Origin: Meloidogyne chitwoodi
Taxonomy: Eukaryota; Nematoda; Chromadorea; Rhabditida; Meloidogynidae
Direction: 5' to 3'
Assembly (NCBI GenBank): GCA_015183035.1
Contig: JACZZP010000018.1
Location: forward strand, 1 to 64,000
DNA: 64,000 bases
Made by a program: the position numbers and the translations under genes. A model generated the notes under the pieces. The model had not been told where the DNA came from. It saw only the letters and a list, made by a program, of their open reading frames with translations, and searched no databases. This document shows, one piece after another, positions 15,043 through 29,319 of this stretch (the first letter of the stretch is position 1; each line of letters opens with the position of its first letter).

Positions 15043-17160
15043 CAAATGATACTAAATTCAGCAAATTTCCAACGATGGAATTTTTTTTATAAAAGTTCAA
15101 AAATATTCCTCCCCCAAATTTTTCTACTTCAAAAAATCATATCTCTCAAAGCCTTCTTATTTAGGTGGTCTATCATAGCTCATTCGATTCAGTTTTTCGA
15201 GCTCTACAAATGATACAAATTACAGCGAATATGATTCGGAGGAAATTTTTTTATCGAAGTTTTAAATATTCCTTCCCCCAAAAAATTCCAATGTTCATGG
15301 ACTTGGTTCTCAAAAACTAATACGATTTTTGATTTTCATAGCTCATTCGATACAGCTCTTTAAGCTCTTTCGAATGATACCAAATTTAGAATAATCTTAT
15401 AGAGGGATAAAAAAATTTTTCAATTTAAAAAATTTATTCTCCCCAAAAAATTCAAATGTTCATGGACCTGGTTCTCGAATTCTACTCGTTAGAATTTTAA
15501 ATAAATAACTCATTCGATACAGCTTTTCAAGCTCTTTCGAATGATACCAAATTCAGTATAATTTAACATTGGAATAAAAAAATTTTTCAATTTAAAAAAT
15601 TTTTTCACCAAAAAATATTTCTATGTTCATGAACCTGTTTCTCGAGTTCTGTCTGTAAGTTGATTGATTTCCATAGCTTGTTCCATTCAGCTCTTCATCC
15701 TCTTTCGAATGAGATATGACTCATCCGAAACTTACCTACAGAAATTTTTTTACAAAAATTCAAAATAGTAGTTCTCCCCCAAAAAATTCAAATGTTCATG
15801 AACCTGTTTCTCGAGTTCTGTCTGTAAGTTGATTGATTTCCATAGCTTGTTCCATTCAGCTCTTCATCCTCTTTCGAATGAGATATGACTCATACGAAAC
15901 TTACCTACAGATTTTTTTTACAAAAATTCAAAATAGTCATTCTCCCCCAAAAAATTTATATATTCAGCAACTTGCAACTTTTGACTGTTCTGTTAAAGGT
16001 TGATAATTTTTGCTTAAGAATGAAGAATATAGAATGAGAATCATAATAAAAGAAAAAAATTTGAAGAAATACCAAAGAAATAAAAAGTTAATAAATTTGT
16101 TCCCCCCATCTCCCTGTTTACACCCAGCCAAAACCCAAGCTCTCCAAAGTGGAAGTGGCTTGTCTCTTCTACACCTATTGAAGCTCTAATGCTTGGATGT
16201 GACCGTATCTGGTCTCTTCTGTACCTTTTGAAGCTTAAAGGTTTGGAGTTTAATTTTTTATACACCCAATGAAACTTAAAGGTAGAAAAGGGTGTTCCTT
16301 TACTCCTATTTTCAAAAAATTTTTTCTCAAAAACTAGTCGATGGATTTTTGAATTTTATTGCTCATTCGATTCAGCTTTTAATGCTCTTTCGAATGATAC
16401 TAAATTCAGAAAAATTCCAACGATGGAACTTTTTTTATAAAAGTTCAAAAATATTCCTTCCCCCAAATTTTTCTTCAAAAAATCATATCTCTCAAAGCCT
16501 TCTTATTTAGGAGGTCTATCATAGCTCATTCGATTCAGTTTTTCAAGCTCTACAAATGATCCAAAAATCAGCGAATATGATTCGAGCAACTTTTTTGTTT
16601 CAAACTTTGAAATATTCCTTCTCCCCAAAATTTTCAAAAAATTTTTAAAAAATCATATCTTTCAAAGACTCTTTTAGGAGGTCTATCATAGCTCATTCGA
16701 TTCAGTTTTTCGAGCTCTACAAATGATACAAATTACAGCGAATATGCTTCCGAGGAAATTTTTTTATCGAAGTTTTAAATATTCCTTCACCCCCAAAAAA
16801 TTCCAAGGTTCATGGACTTGGTTCTCAAAAACTAGTCATACGATTTTTGATTTTCATAGCTCATTCGATACAGCTCTTTAAGCTCTTTCGAATGATACTA
16901 AATTCAGTATACTTTCTCAGAGGGAAAAAAAATTTCTTCAATTTAAAAAATTTTTTCCCCCAAAAAAATTTCTATGTTCATGAACCTGTTTCTCGAGTTC
17001 TGTCTGTAAGTTGCTTGATTTCAATAGCTTGTTCGATTCACCTCTTCATCCTCTTTCGAATGAGATATGACTCATCCATAACTTACTTACAGAATTTTTT
17101 TTAAAAAACTCAAAGTATCCATTCTCCCCCCAAAAAATTTCTATGTTCCGGACCCTGTTT
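15043..17160. repeat. Diverged satellite segment (variant monomers) between blocks A and B
   Basis: The array leaves the canonical unit at about 15043 with substitutions and small indels, returns to a nearly canonical stretch at about 15890-16405, and leaves it again until 17160. The diverged parts are the same family: the box TCATTCGATTCAG or close variants recurs every 163-169 bp (16363, 16526, 16693, 16861, 17029, 17198). One monomer is duplicated in tandem: the sequence from ATGTTCATGAACCTG at 15623 is repeated from 15791, exactly 168 bp on. The units here are longer than 1199 bp (about 1683 and 1530 bp, measured between equivalent points in the unique part), as expected if about three and two extra monomers were inserted. 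Confidence 0.93.
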
Positions 17161-20100
17161 CTCAAAAACTAGTCATACGATTTTTGAATTTCATAGCTCA
17201 TTCGATTCAGCTTTCAAAGCTCTTTCGAATGATATATGAATCATATAGAAATATTTTGTCGATAATAAGTTAGCCGCGGTTGAACCTCCCAAATTATTTT
17301 TTCGGAACAAGTCTGAAATTTTCGGAACAAGTCTCATAACTTACTGAATTTTCTTCAAAAAATATTCATTCCAGCTTCAATATATTCAGAATTAAATCCT
17401 CTTTCGAATGATATATGACTCATACGAAACTTACCTACAGATTTTTTTTACAAAAATTCAAAATAGTCATTCTCCCCCAAAAAATTTCTATGTTCAGCAA
17501 CTTGCAACTTTTGACTGTTCTGTTAAAGGTTGATAATTTTTGCTTAAGAATGAAGAATATAGAATGAGAATCATAATAAAAGAAAAAAATTTGAAGAAAT
17601 ACCAAAGAAATAAAAAGTTAATAAATTTGTTCCCCCCATCTCCCTTTTTACACCCAGCCAAAACCCAAGCTCTCCAAAGTGGAAGTGGCTTGTCTCTTCT
17701 ACACCTATTGAAGCTCTAATGCTTGGATGTGACCGTATCTGGTCTCTTCTGTACCTTTTGAAGCTTAAAGGTTTGGAGTTTAATTTTTTATACACCCAAT
17801 GAAACTTAAAGGTAGAAAAGGGTGTTCCTTTACTCCTATTTTCAAAAAATTTTTTCTCAAAAACTAGTCGATGGATTTTTGAATTTTATTGCTCATTCGA
17901 TTCAGCTTTTAATGCTCTTTCGAATGATACTAAATTTAGCCAAAAATAATAATACAACTTTTTTTTCAAAACTTTAAAATATTCCTTCACACAAAAAAAT
18001 TTCAATGTTTAAAAATTTTTTTCTCAAAAAATAATCTACGAATTTTTGAATTTTATAGCTCATTCGATTCAGCTTTTAATGCTCTTTCGAATGATACTAA
18101 ATTTAGCCAAAAATAATAATACAACTTTTTTTTATAACACTTTAACATATTCCATCCCACAAAAAAATTTCAATGTTTAAAAATTTTTTTCTCAAAAACT
18201 AGTCGATGGATTTTTGAATTTTATAGCTCATTCGATTCAGCTCTTTAAGCTCTTTAAAATGATACTAAATTCAGCAAATTTCCAACGATGGAAATTTTTT
18301 TATAAAAGTTCAAAAATATTCCTTCCCCAAAATTTTTCTATACTTTCAAAAAAATTTTTCTCAAAAACTAGTCATACGATTTTTGAATTTCATAGCTCAT
18401 TCGATTCAGCTTTCAAAGCTCTTTCGAATGATATATGAATCATATAGAAATATTTTGTCGATAATAAGTTAGCCGCGGTTGAACCTCCCAAATTATTTTT
18501 TCGGAACAAGTCTGAAATTTTCGGAACAAGTCTCATAACTTACTGAATTTTCTTCAAAAAATATTCATTCCAGCTTCAATATATTCAGAATTAAATCCTC
18601 TTTCGAATGATATATGACTCATACGAAACTTACCTACAGATTTTTTTTACAAAAATTCAAAATAGTCATTCTCCCCCAAAAAATTTCTATGTTCAGCAAC
18701 TTGCAACTTTTGACTGTTCTGTTAAAGGTTGATAATTTTTGCTTAAGAATGAAGAATATAGAATGAGAATCATAATAAAAGAAAAAAATTTGAAGAAATA
18801 CCAAAGAAATAAAAAGTTAATAAATTTGTTCCCCCCATCTCCCTTTTTACACCCAGCCAAAACCCAAGCTCTCCAAAGTGGAAGTGGCTTGTCTCTTCTA
18901 CACCTATTGAAGCTCTAATGCTTGGATGTGACCGTATCTGGTCTCTTCTGTACCTTTTGAAGCTTAAAGGTTTGGAGTTTAATTTTTTATACACCCAATG
19001 AAACTTAAAGGTAGAAAAGGGTGTTCCTTTACTCCTATTTTCAAAAAATTTTTTCTCAAAAACTAGTCGATGGATTTTTGAATTTTATTGCTCATTCGAT
19101 TCAGCTTTTAATGCTCTTTCGAATGATACTAAATTTAGCCAAAAATAATAATACAACTTTTTTTTCAAAACTTTAAAATATTCCTTCACACAAAAAAATT
19201 TCAATGTTTAAAAATTTTTTTCTCAAAAAATAATCTACGAATTTTTGAATTTTATAGCTCATTCGATTCAGCTTTTAATGCTCTTTCGAATGATACTAAA
19301 TTTAGCCAAAAATAATAATACAACTTTTTTTTATAACACTTTAACATATTCCATCCCACAAAAAAATTTCAATGTTTAAAAATTTTTTTCTCAAAAACTA
19401 GTCGATGGATTTTTGAATTTTATAGCTCATTCGATTCAGCTCTTTAAGCTCTTTAAAATGATACTAAATTCAGCAAATTTCCAACGATGGAAATTTTTTT
19501 ATAAAAGTTCAAAAATATTCCTTCCCCAAAATTTTTCTATACTTTCAAAAAAATTTTTCTCAAAAACTAGTCATACGATTTTTGAATTTCATAGCTCATT
19601 CGATTCAGCTTTCAAAGCTCTTTCGAATGATATATGAATCATATAGAAATATTTTGTCGATAATAAGTTAGCCGCGGTTGAACCTCCCAAATTATTTTTT
19701 CGGAACAAGTCTGAAATTTTCGGAACAAGTCTCATAACTTACTGAATTTTCTTCAAAAAATATTCATTCCAGCTTCAATATATTCAGAATTAAATCCTCT
19801 TTCGAATGATATATGACTCATACGAAACTTACCTACAGATTTTTTTTACAAAAATTCAAAATAGTCATTCTCCCCCAAAAAATTTCTATGTTCAGCAACT
19901 TGCAACTTTTGACTGTTCTGTTAAAGGTTGATAATTTTTGCTTAAGAATGAAGAATATAGAATGAGAATCATAATAAAAGAAAAAAATTTGAAGAAATAC
20001 CAAAGAAATAAAAAGTTAATAAATTTGTTCCCCCCATCTCCCTTTTTACACCCAGCCAAAACCCAAGCTCTCCAAAGTGGAAGTGGCTTGTCTCTTCTAC

Positions 20101-23100
20101 ACCTATTGAAGCTCTAATGCTTGGATGTGACCGTATCTGGTCTCTTCTGTACCTTTTGAAGCTTAAAGGTTTGGAGTTTAATTTTTTATACACCCAATGA
20201 AACTTAAAGGTAGAAAAGGGTGTTCCTTTACTCCTATTTTCAAAAAATTTTTTCTCAAAAACTAGTCGATGGATTTTTGAATTTTATTGCTCATTCGATT
20301 CAGCTTTTAATGCTCTTTCGAATGATACTAAATTTAGCCAAAAATAATAATACAACTTTTTTTTCAAAACTTTAAAATATTCCTTCACACAAAAAAATTT
20401 CAATGTTTAAAAATTTTTTTCTCAAAAAATAATCTACGAATTTTTGAATTTTATAGCTCATTCGATTCAGCTTTTAATGCTCTTTCGAATGATACTAAAT
20501 TTAGCCAAAAATAATAATACAACTTTTTTTTATAACACTTTAACATATTCCATCCCACAAAAAAATTTCAATGTTTAAAAATTTTTTTCTCAAAAACTAG
20601 TCGATGGATTTTTGAATTTTATAGCTCATTCGATTCAGCTCTTTAAGCTCTTTAAAATGATACTAAATTCAGCAAATTTCCAACGATGGAAATTTTTTTA
20701 TAAAAGTTCAAAAATATTCCTTCCCCAAAATTTTTCTATACTTTCAAAAAAATTTTTCTCAAAAACTAGTCATACGATTTTTGAATTTCATAGCTCATTC
20801 GATTCAGCTTTCAAAGCTCTTTCGAATGATATATGAATCATATAGAAATATTTTGTCGATAATAAGTTAGCCGCGGTTGAACCTCCCAAATTATTTTTTC
20901 GGAACAAGTCTGAAATTTTCGGAACAAGTCTCATAACTTACTGAATTTTCTTCAAAAAATATTCATTCCAGCTTCAATATATTCAGAATTAAATCCTCTT
21001 TCGAATGATATATGACTCATACGAAACTTACCTACAGATTTTTTTTACAAAAATTCAAAATAGTCATTCTCCCCCAAAAAATTTCTATGTTCAGCAACTT
21101 GCAACTTTTGACTGTTCTGTTAAAGGTTGATAATTTTTGCTTAAGAATGAAGAATATAGAATGAGAATCATAATAAAAGAAAAAAATTTGAAGAAATACC
21201 AAAGAAATAAAAAGTTAATAAATTTGTTCCCCCCATCTCCCTTTTTACACCCAGCCAAAACCCAAGCTCTCCAAAGTGGAAGTGGCTTGTCTCTTCTACA
21301 CCTATTGAAGCTCTAATGCTTGGATGTGACCGTATCTGGTCTCTTCTGTACCTTTTGAAGCTTAAAGGTTTGGAGTTTAATTTTTTATACACCCAATGAA
21401 ACTTAAAGGTAGAAAAGGGTGTTCCTTTACTCCTATTTTCAAAAAATTTTTTCTCAAAAACTAGTCGATGGATTTTTGAATTTTATTGCTCATTCGATTC
21501 AGCTTTTAATGCTCTTTCGAATGATACTAAATTTAGCCAAAAATAATAATACAACTTTTTTTTCAAAACTTTAAAATATTCCTTCACACAAAAAAATTTC
21601 AATGTTTAAAAATTTTTTTCTCAAAAAATAATCTACGAATTTTTGAATTTTATAGCTCATTCGATTCAGCTTTTAATGCTCTTTCGAATGATACTAAATT
21701 TAGCCAAAAATAATAATACAACTTTTTTTTATAACACTTTAACATATTCCATCCCACAAAAAAATTTCAATGTTTAAAAATTTTTTTCTCAAAAACTAGT
21801 CGATGGATTTTTGAATTTTATAGCTCATTCGATTCAGCTCTTTAAGCTCTTTAAAATGATACTAAATTCAGCAAATTTCCAACGATGGAAATTTTTTTAT
21901 AAAAGTTCAAAAATATTCCTTCCCCAAAATTTTTCTATACTTTCAAAAAAATTTTTCTCAAAAACTAGTCATACGATTTTTGAATTTCATAGCTCATTCG
22001 ATTCAGCTTTCAAAGCTCTTTCGAATGATATATGAATCATATAGAAATATTTTGTCGATAATAAGTTAGCCGCGGTTGAACCTCCCAAATTATTTTTTCG
22101 GAACAAGTCTGAAATTTTCGGAACAAGTCTCATAACTTACTGAATTTTCTTCAAAAAATATTCATTCCAGCTTCAATATATTCAGAATTAAATCCTCTTT
22201 CGAATGATATATGACTCATACGAAACTTACCTACAGATTTTTTTTACAAAAATTCAAAATAGTCATTCTCCCCCAAAAAATTTCTATGTTCAGCAACTTG
22301 CAACTTTTGACTGTTCTGTTAAAGGTTGATAATTTTTGCTTAAGAATGAAGAATATAGAATGAGAATCATAATAAAAGAAAAAAATTTGAAGAAATACCA
22401 AAGAAATAAAAAGTTAATAAATTTGTTCCCCCCATCTCCCTTTTTACACCCAGCCAAAACCCAAGCTCTCCAAAGTGGAAGTGGCTTGTCTCTTCTACAC
22501 CTATTGAAGCTCTAATGCTTGGATGTGACCGTATCTGGTCTCTTCTGTACCTTTTGAAGCTTAAAGGTTTGGAGTTTAATTTTTTATACACCCAATGAAA
22601 CTTAAAGGTAGAAAAGGGTGTTCCTTTACTCCTATTTTCAAAAAATTTTTTCTCAAAAACTAGTCGATGGATTTTTGAATTTTATTGCTCATTCGATTCA
22701 GCTTTTAATGCTCTTTCGAATGATACTAAATTTAGCCAAAAATAATAATACAACTTTTTTTTCAAAACTTTAAAATATTCCTTCACACAAAAAAATTTCA
22801 ATGTTTAAAAATTTTTTTCTCAAAAAATAATCTACGAATTTTTGAATTTTATAGCTCATTCGATTCAGCTTTTAATGCTCTTTCGAATGATACTAAATTT
22901 AGCCAAAAATAATAATACAACTTTTTTTTATAACACTTTAACATATTCCATCCCACAAAAAAATTTCAATGTTTAAAAATTTTTTTCTCAAAAACTAGTC
23001 GATGGATTTTTGAATTTTATAGCTCATTCGATTCAGCTCTTTAAGCTCTTTAAAATGATACTAAATTCAGCAAATTTCCAACGATGGAAATTTTTTTATA

Positions 23101-26100
23101 AAAGTTCAAAAATATTCCTTCCCCAAAATTTTTCTATACTTTCAAAAAAATTTTTCTCAAAAACTAGTCATACGATTTTTGAATTTCATAGCTCATTCGA
23201 TTCAGCTTTCAAAGCTCTTTCGAATGATATATGAATCATATAGAAATATTTTGTCGATAATAAGTTAGCCGCGGTTGAACCTCCCAAATTATTTTTTCGG
23301 AACAAGTCTGAAATTTTCGGAACAAGTCTCATAACTTACTGAATTTTCTTCAAAAAATATTCATTCCAGCTTCAATATATTCAGAATTAAATCCTCTTTC
23401 GAATGATATATGACTCATACGAAACTTACCTACAGATTTTTTTTACAAAAATTCAAAATAGTCATTCTCCCCCAAAAAATTTCTATGTTCAGCAACTTGC
23501 AACTTTTGACTGTTCTGTTAAAGGTTGATAATTTTTGCTTAAGAATGAAGAATATAGAATGAGAATCATAATAAAAGAAAAAAATTTGAAGAAATACCAA
23601 AGAAATAAAAAGTTAATAAATTTGTTCCCCCCATCTCCCTTTTTACACCCAGCCAAAACCCAAGCTCTCCAAAGTGGAAGTGGCTTGTCTCTTCTACACC
23701 TATTGAAGCTCTAATGCTTGGATGTGACCGTATCTGGTCTCTTCTGTACCTTTTGAAGCTTAAAGGTTTGGAGTTTAATTTTTTATACACCCAATGAAAC
23801 TTAAAGGTAGAAAAGGGTGTTCCTTTACTCCTATTTTCAAAAAATTTTTTCTCAAAAACTAGTCGATGGATTTTTGAATTTTATTGCTCATTCGATTCAG
23901 CTTTTAATGCTCTTTCGAATGATACTAAATTTAGCCAAAAATAATAATACAACTTTTTTTTCAAAACTTTAAAATATTCCTTCACACAAAAAAATTTCAA
24001 TGTTTAAAAATTTTTTTCTCAAAAAATAATCTACGAATTTTTGAATTTTATAGCTCATTCAGATTCAGCTTTTAATGCTCTTTCGAATGATACTAAATTT
24101 AGCCAAAAATAATAATACAACTTTTTTTTATAACACTTTAACATATTCCATCCCACAAAAAAATTTCAATGTTTAAAAATTTTTTTCTCAAAAACTAGTC
24201 GATGGATTTTTGAATTTTATAGCTCATTCGATTCAGCTCTTTAAGCTCTTTAAAATGATACTAAATTCAGCAAATTTCCAACGATGGAAATTTTTTTATA
24301 AAAGTTCAAAAATATTCCTTCCCCAAAATTTTTCTATACTTTCAAAAAAATTTTTCTCAAAAACTAGTCATACGATTTTTGAATTTCATAGCTCATTCGA
24401 TTCAGCTTTCAAAGCTCTTTCGAATGATATATGAATCATATAGAAATATTTTGTCGATAATAAGTTAGCCGCGGTTGAACCTCCCAAATTATTTTTTCGG
24501 AACAAGTCTGAAATTTTCGGAACAAGTCTCATAACTTACTGAATTTTCTTCAAAAAATATTCATTCCAGCTTCAATATATTCAGAATTAAATCCTCTTTC
24601 GAATGATATATGACTCATACGAAACTTACCTACAGATTTTTTTTACAAAAATTCAAAATAGTCATTCTCCCCCAAAAAATTTCTATGTTCAGCAACTTGC
24701 AACTTTTGACTGTTCTGTTAAAGGTTGATAATTTTTGCTTAAGAATGAAGAATATAGAATGAGAATCATAATAAAAGAAAAAAATTTGAAGAAATACCAA
24801 AGAAATAAAAAGTTAATAAATTTGTTCCCCCCATCTCCCTTTTTACACCCAGCCAAAACCCAAGCTCTCCAAAGTGGAAGTGGCTTGTCTCTTCTACACC
24901 TATTGAAGCTCTAATGCTTGGATGTGACCGTATCTGGTCTCTTCTGTACCTTTTGAAGCTTAAAGGTTTGGAGTTTAATTTTTTATACACCCAATGAAAC
25001 TTAAAGGTAGAAAAGGGTGTTCCTTTACTCCTATTTTCAAAAAATTTTTTCTCAAAAACTAGTCGATGGATTTTTGAATTTTATTGCTCATTCGATTCAG
25101 CTTTTAATGCTCTTTCGAATGATACTAAATTTAGCCAAAAATAATAATACAACTTTTTTTTCAAAACTTTAAAATATTCCTTCACACAAAAAAATTTCAA
25201 TGTTTAAAAATTTTTTTCTCAAAAAATAATCTACGAATTTTTGAATTTTATAGCTCATTCGATTCAGCTTTTAATGCTCTTTCGAATGATACTAAATTTA
25301 GCCAAAAATAATAATACAACTTTTTTTTATAACACTTTAACATATTCCATCCCACAAAAAAATTTCAATGTTTAAAAATTTTTTTCTCAAAAACTAGTCG
25401 ATGGATTTTTGAATTTTATAGCTCATTCGATTCAGCTCTTTAAGCTCTTTAAAATGATACTAAATTCAGCAAATTTCCAACGATGGAAATTTTTTTATAA
25501 AAGTTCAAAAATATTCCTTCCCCAAAATTTTTCTATACTTTCAAAAAAATTTTTCTCAAAAACTAGTCATACGATTTTTGAATTTCATAGCTCATTCGAT
25601 TCAGCTTTCAAAGCTCTTTCGAATGATATATGAATCATATAGAAATATTTTGTCGATAATAAGTTAGCCGCGGTTGAACCTCCCAAATTATTTTTTCGGA
25701 ACAAGTCTGAAATTTTCGGAACAAGTCTCATAACTTACTGAATTTTCTTCAAAAAATATTCATTCCAGCTTCAATATATTCAGAATTAAATCCTCTTTCG
25801 AATGATATATGACTCATACGAAACTTACCTACAGATTTTTTTTACAAAAATTCAAAATAGTCATTCTCCCCCAAAAAATTTCTATGTTCAGCAACTTGCA
25901 ACTTTTGACTGTTCTGTTAAAGGTTGATAATTTTTGCTTAAGAATGAAGAATATAGAATGAGAATCATAATAAAAGAAAAAAATTTGAAGAAATACCAAA
26001 GAAATAAAAAGTTAATAAATTTGTTCCCCCCATCTCCCTTTTTACACCCAGCCAAAACCCAAGCTCTCCAAAGTGGAAGTGGCTTGTCTCTTCTACACCT

Positions 26101-28629
26101 ATTGAAGCTCTAATGCTTGGATGTGACCGTATCTGGTCTCTTCTGTACCTTTTGAAGCTTAAAGGTTTGGAGTTTAATTTTTTATACACCCAATGAAACT
26201 TAAAGGTAGAAAAGGGTGTTCCTTTACTCCTATTTTCAAAAAATTTTTTCTCAAAAACTAGTCGATGGATTTTTGAATTTTATTGCTCATTCGATTCAGC
26301 TTTTAATGCTCTTTCGAATGATACTAAATTTAGCCAAAAATAATAATACAACTTTTTTTTCAAAACTTTAAAATATTCCTTCACACAAAAAAATTTCAAT
26401 GTTTAAAAATTTTTTTCTCAAAAAATAATCTACGAATTTTTGAATTTTATAGCTCATTCGATTCAGCTTTTAATGCTCTTTCGAATGATACTAAATTTAG
26501 CCAAAAATAATAATACAACTTTTTTTTATAACACTTTAACATATTCCATCCCACAAAAAAATTTCAATGTTTAAAAATTTTTTTCTCAAAAACTAGTCGA
26601 TGGATTTTTGAATTTTATAGCTCATTCGATTCAGCTCTTTAAGCTCTTTAAAATGATACTAAATTCAGCAAATTTCCAACGATGGAAATTTTTTTATAAA
26701 AGTTCAAAAATATTCCTTCCCCAAAATTTTTCTATACTTTCAAAAAAATTTTTCTCAAAAACTAGTCATACGATTTTTGAATTTCATAGCTCATTCGATT
26801 CAGCTTTCAAAGCTCTTTCGAATGATATATGAATCATATAGAAATATTTTGTCGATAATAAGTTAGCCGCGGTTGAACCTCCCAAATTATTTTTTCGGAA
26901 CAAGTCTGAAATTTTCGGAACAAGTCTCATAACTTACTGAATTTTCTTCAAAAAATATTCATTCCAGCTTCAATATATTCAGAATTAAATCCTCTTTCGA
27001 ATGATATATGACTCATACGAAACTTACCTACAGATTTTTTTTACAAAAATTCAAAATAGTCATTCTCCCCCAAAAAATTTCTATGTTCAGCAACTTGCAA
27101 CTTTTGACTGTTCTGTTAAAGGTTGATAATTTTTGCTTAAGAATGAAGAATATAGAATGAGAATCATAATAAAAGAAAAAAATTTGAAGAAATACCAAAG
27201 AAATAAAAAGTTAATAAATTTGTTCCCCCCATCTCCCTTTTTACACCCAGCCAAAACCCAAGCTCTCCAAAGTGGAAGTGGCTTGTCTCTTCTACACCTA
27301 TTGAAGCTCTAATGCTTGGATGTGACCGTATCTGGTCTCTTCTGTACCTTTTGAAGCTTAAAGGTTTGGAGTTTAATTTTTTATACACCCAATGAAACTT
27401 AAAGGTAGAAAAGGGTGTTCCTTTACTCCTATTTTCAAAAAATTTTTTCTCAAAAACTAGTCGATGGATTTTTGAATTTTATTGCTCATTCGATTCAGCT
27501 TTTAATGCTCTTTCGAATGATACTAAATTTAGCCAAAAATAATAATACAACTTTTTTTTCAAAACTTTAAAATATTCCTTCACACAAAAAAATTTCAATG
27601 TTTAAAAATTTTTTTCTCAAAAAATAATCTACGAATTTTTGAATTTTATAGCTCATTCGATTCAGCTTTTAATGCTCTTTCGAATGATACTAAATTTAGC
27701 CAAAAATAATAATACAACTTTTTTTTATAACACTTTAACATATTCCATCCCACAAAAAAATTTCAATGTTTAAAAATTTTTTTCTCAAAAACTAGTCGAT
27801 GGATTTTTGAATTTTATAGCTCATTCGATTCAGCTCTTTAAGCTCTTTAAAATGATACTAAATTCAGCAAATTTCCAACGATGGAAATTTTTTTATAAAA
27901 GTTCAAAAATATTCCTTCCCCAAAATTTTTCTATACTTTCAAAAAAATTTTTCTCAAAAACTAGTCATACGATTTTTGAATTTCATAGCTCATTCGATTC
28001 AGCTTTCAAAGCTCTTTCGAATGATATATGAATCATATAGAAATATTTTGTCGATAATAAGTTAGCCGCGGTTGAACCTCCCAAATTATTTTTTCGGAAC
28101 AAGTCTGAAATTTTCGGAACAAGTCTCATAACTTACTGAATTTTCTTCAAAAAATATTCATTCCAGCTTCAATATATTCAGAATTAAATCCTCTTTCGAA
28201 TGATATATGACTCATACGAAACTTACCTACAGATTTTTTTTACAAAAATTCAAAATAGTCATTCTCCCCCAAAAAATTTCTATGTTCAGCAACTTGCAAC
28301 TTTTGACTGTTCTGTTAAAGGTTGATAATTTTTGCTTAAGAATGAAGAATATAGAATGAGAATCATAATAAAAGAAAAAAATTTGAAGAAATACCAAAGA
28401 AATAAAAAGTTAATAAATTTGTTCCCCCCATCTCCCTTTTTACACCCAGCCAAAACCCAAGCTCTCCAAAGTGGAAGTGGCTTGTCTCTTCTACACCTAT
28501 TGAAGCTCTAATGCTTGGATGTGACCGTATCTGGTCTCTTCTGTACCTTTTGAAGCTTAAAGGTTTGGAGTTTAATTTTTTATACACCCAATGAAACTTA
28601 AAGGTAGAAAAGGGTGTTCCTTTACTCCT
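17161..28629. repeat. Satellite array block B (1199-bp unit, about 9.5 copies)
   Basis: This is the same head-to-tail unit as block A, again with copies that look identical. The one exception noticed is a single inserted A at about 24061, where ATTCGATTC has become ATTCAGATTC inside one of the 168-bp boxes, giving a 1200-bp unit. There are no genes in this stretch. Confidence 0.97.
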
Positions 28630-29319
28630 TCTATTTTCAAAAATTTTTTTCTCAAAAACTAGTCGATGGATTTTTGAATTTTATAGCTCATTCGATTCAG
28701 CTAATTCATCCTCTTTCGAATGATACTAAATTCAGCAAAATTCCAACGATGGAAATTTTTTTATAAAATTTCAAATATATTCCTTCCCCCAAATTTTTCT
28801 TCAAAAAATCATATCTCTCAAAGCCTTCTTATTTAGGAGGTCTATCATAGCTCATTCGATTCAGTTTTTCGAGCTCTACAAATGATACAAATTACAGCGA
28901 ATATGCTTCCGAGGAAATTTTTTTATCGAAGTTTTAAATATTCCTTCACCCCCAAAAAATTCCAAGGTTCATGGACTTGGTTCTCAAAAACTAGTCATAC
29001 GATTTTTGATTTTCATAGCTCATTCGATACAGCTCTTTAAGCTCTTTCGAATGATACTAAATTCAGTATACTTTCTCAGAGGGAAAAAAAATTTCTTCAA
29101 TTTAAAAAATTTTTTCCCCCAAAAAAATTTCTATGTTCATGAACCTGTTTCTCGAGTTCTGTCTGTAAGTTGCTTGATTTCAATAGCTTGTTCGATTCAC
29201 CTCTTCATCCTCTTTCGAATGAGATATGACTCATCCATAACTTACTTACAGAATTTTTTTATAAAAACTCAAAGTATCCATTCTCCCCCAAAAATTTTCT
29301 ATGTTCCGGACCCTGTTTC
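28630..29319. repeat. Variant satellite unit carrying one extra monomer
   Basis: The canonical sequence breaks at about 28630 (ACTCCTTCTATTTTC instead of ACTCCTATTTTC) and resumes at about 29320. The segment replaces roughly 522 bp of canonical unit with 690 bp, so it is longer by one 168-bp monomer. From about 28858 to 29310 it is nearly the same as 16700-17160. A 141-codon frame at 29006-29431 is an accident of this variant and has no recognisable domain. Confidence 0.93.
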
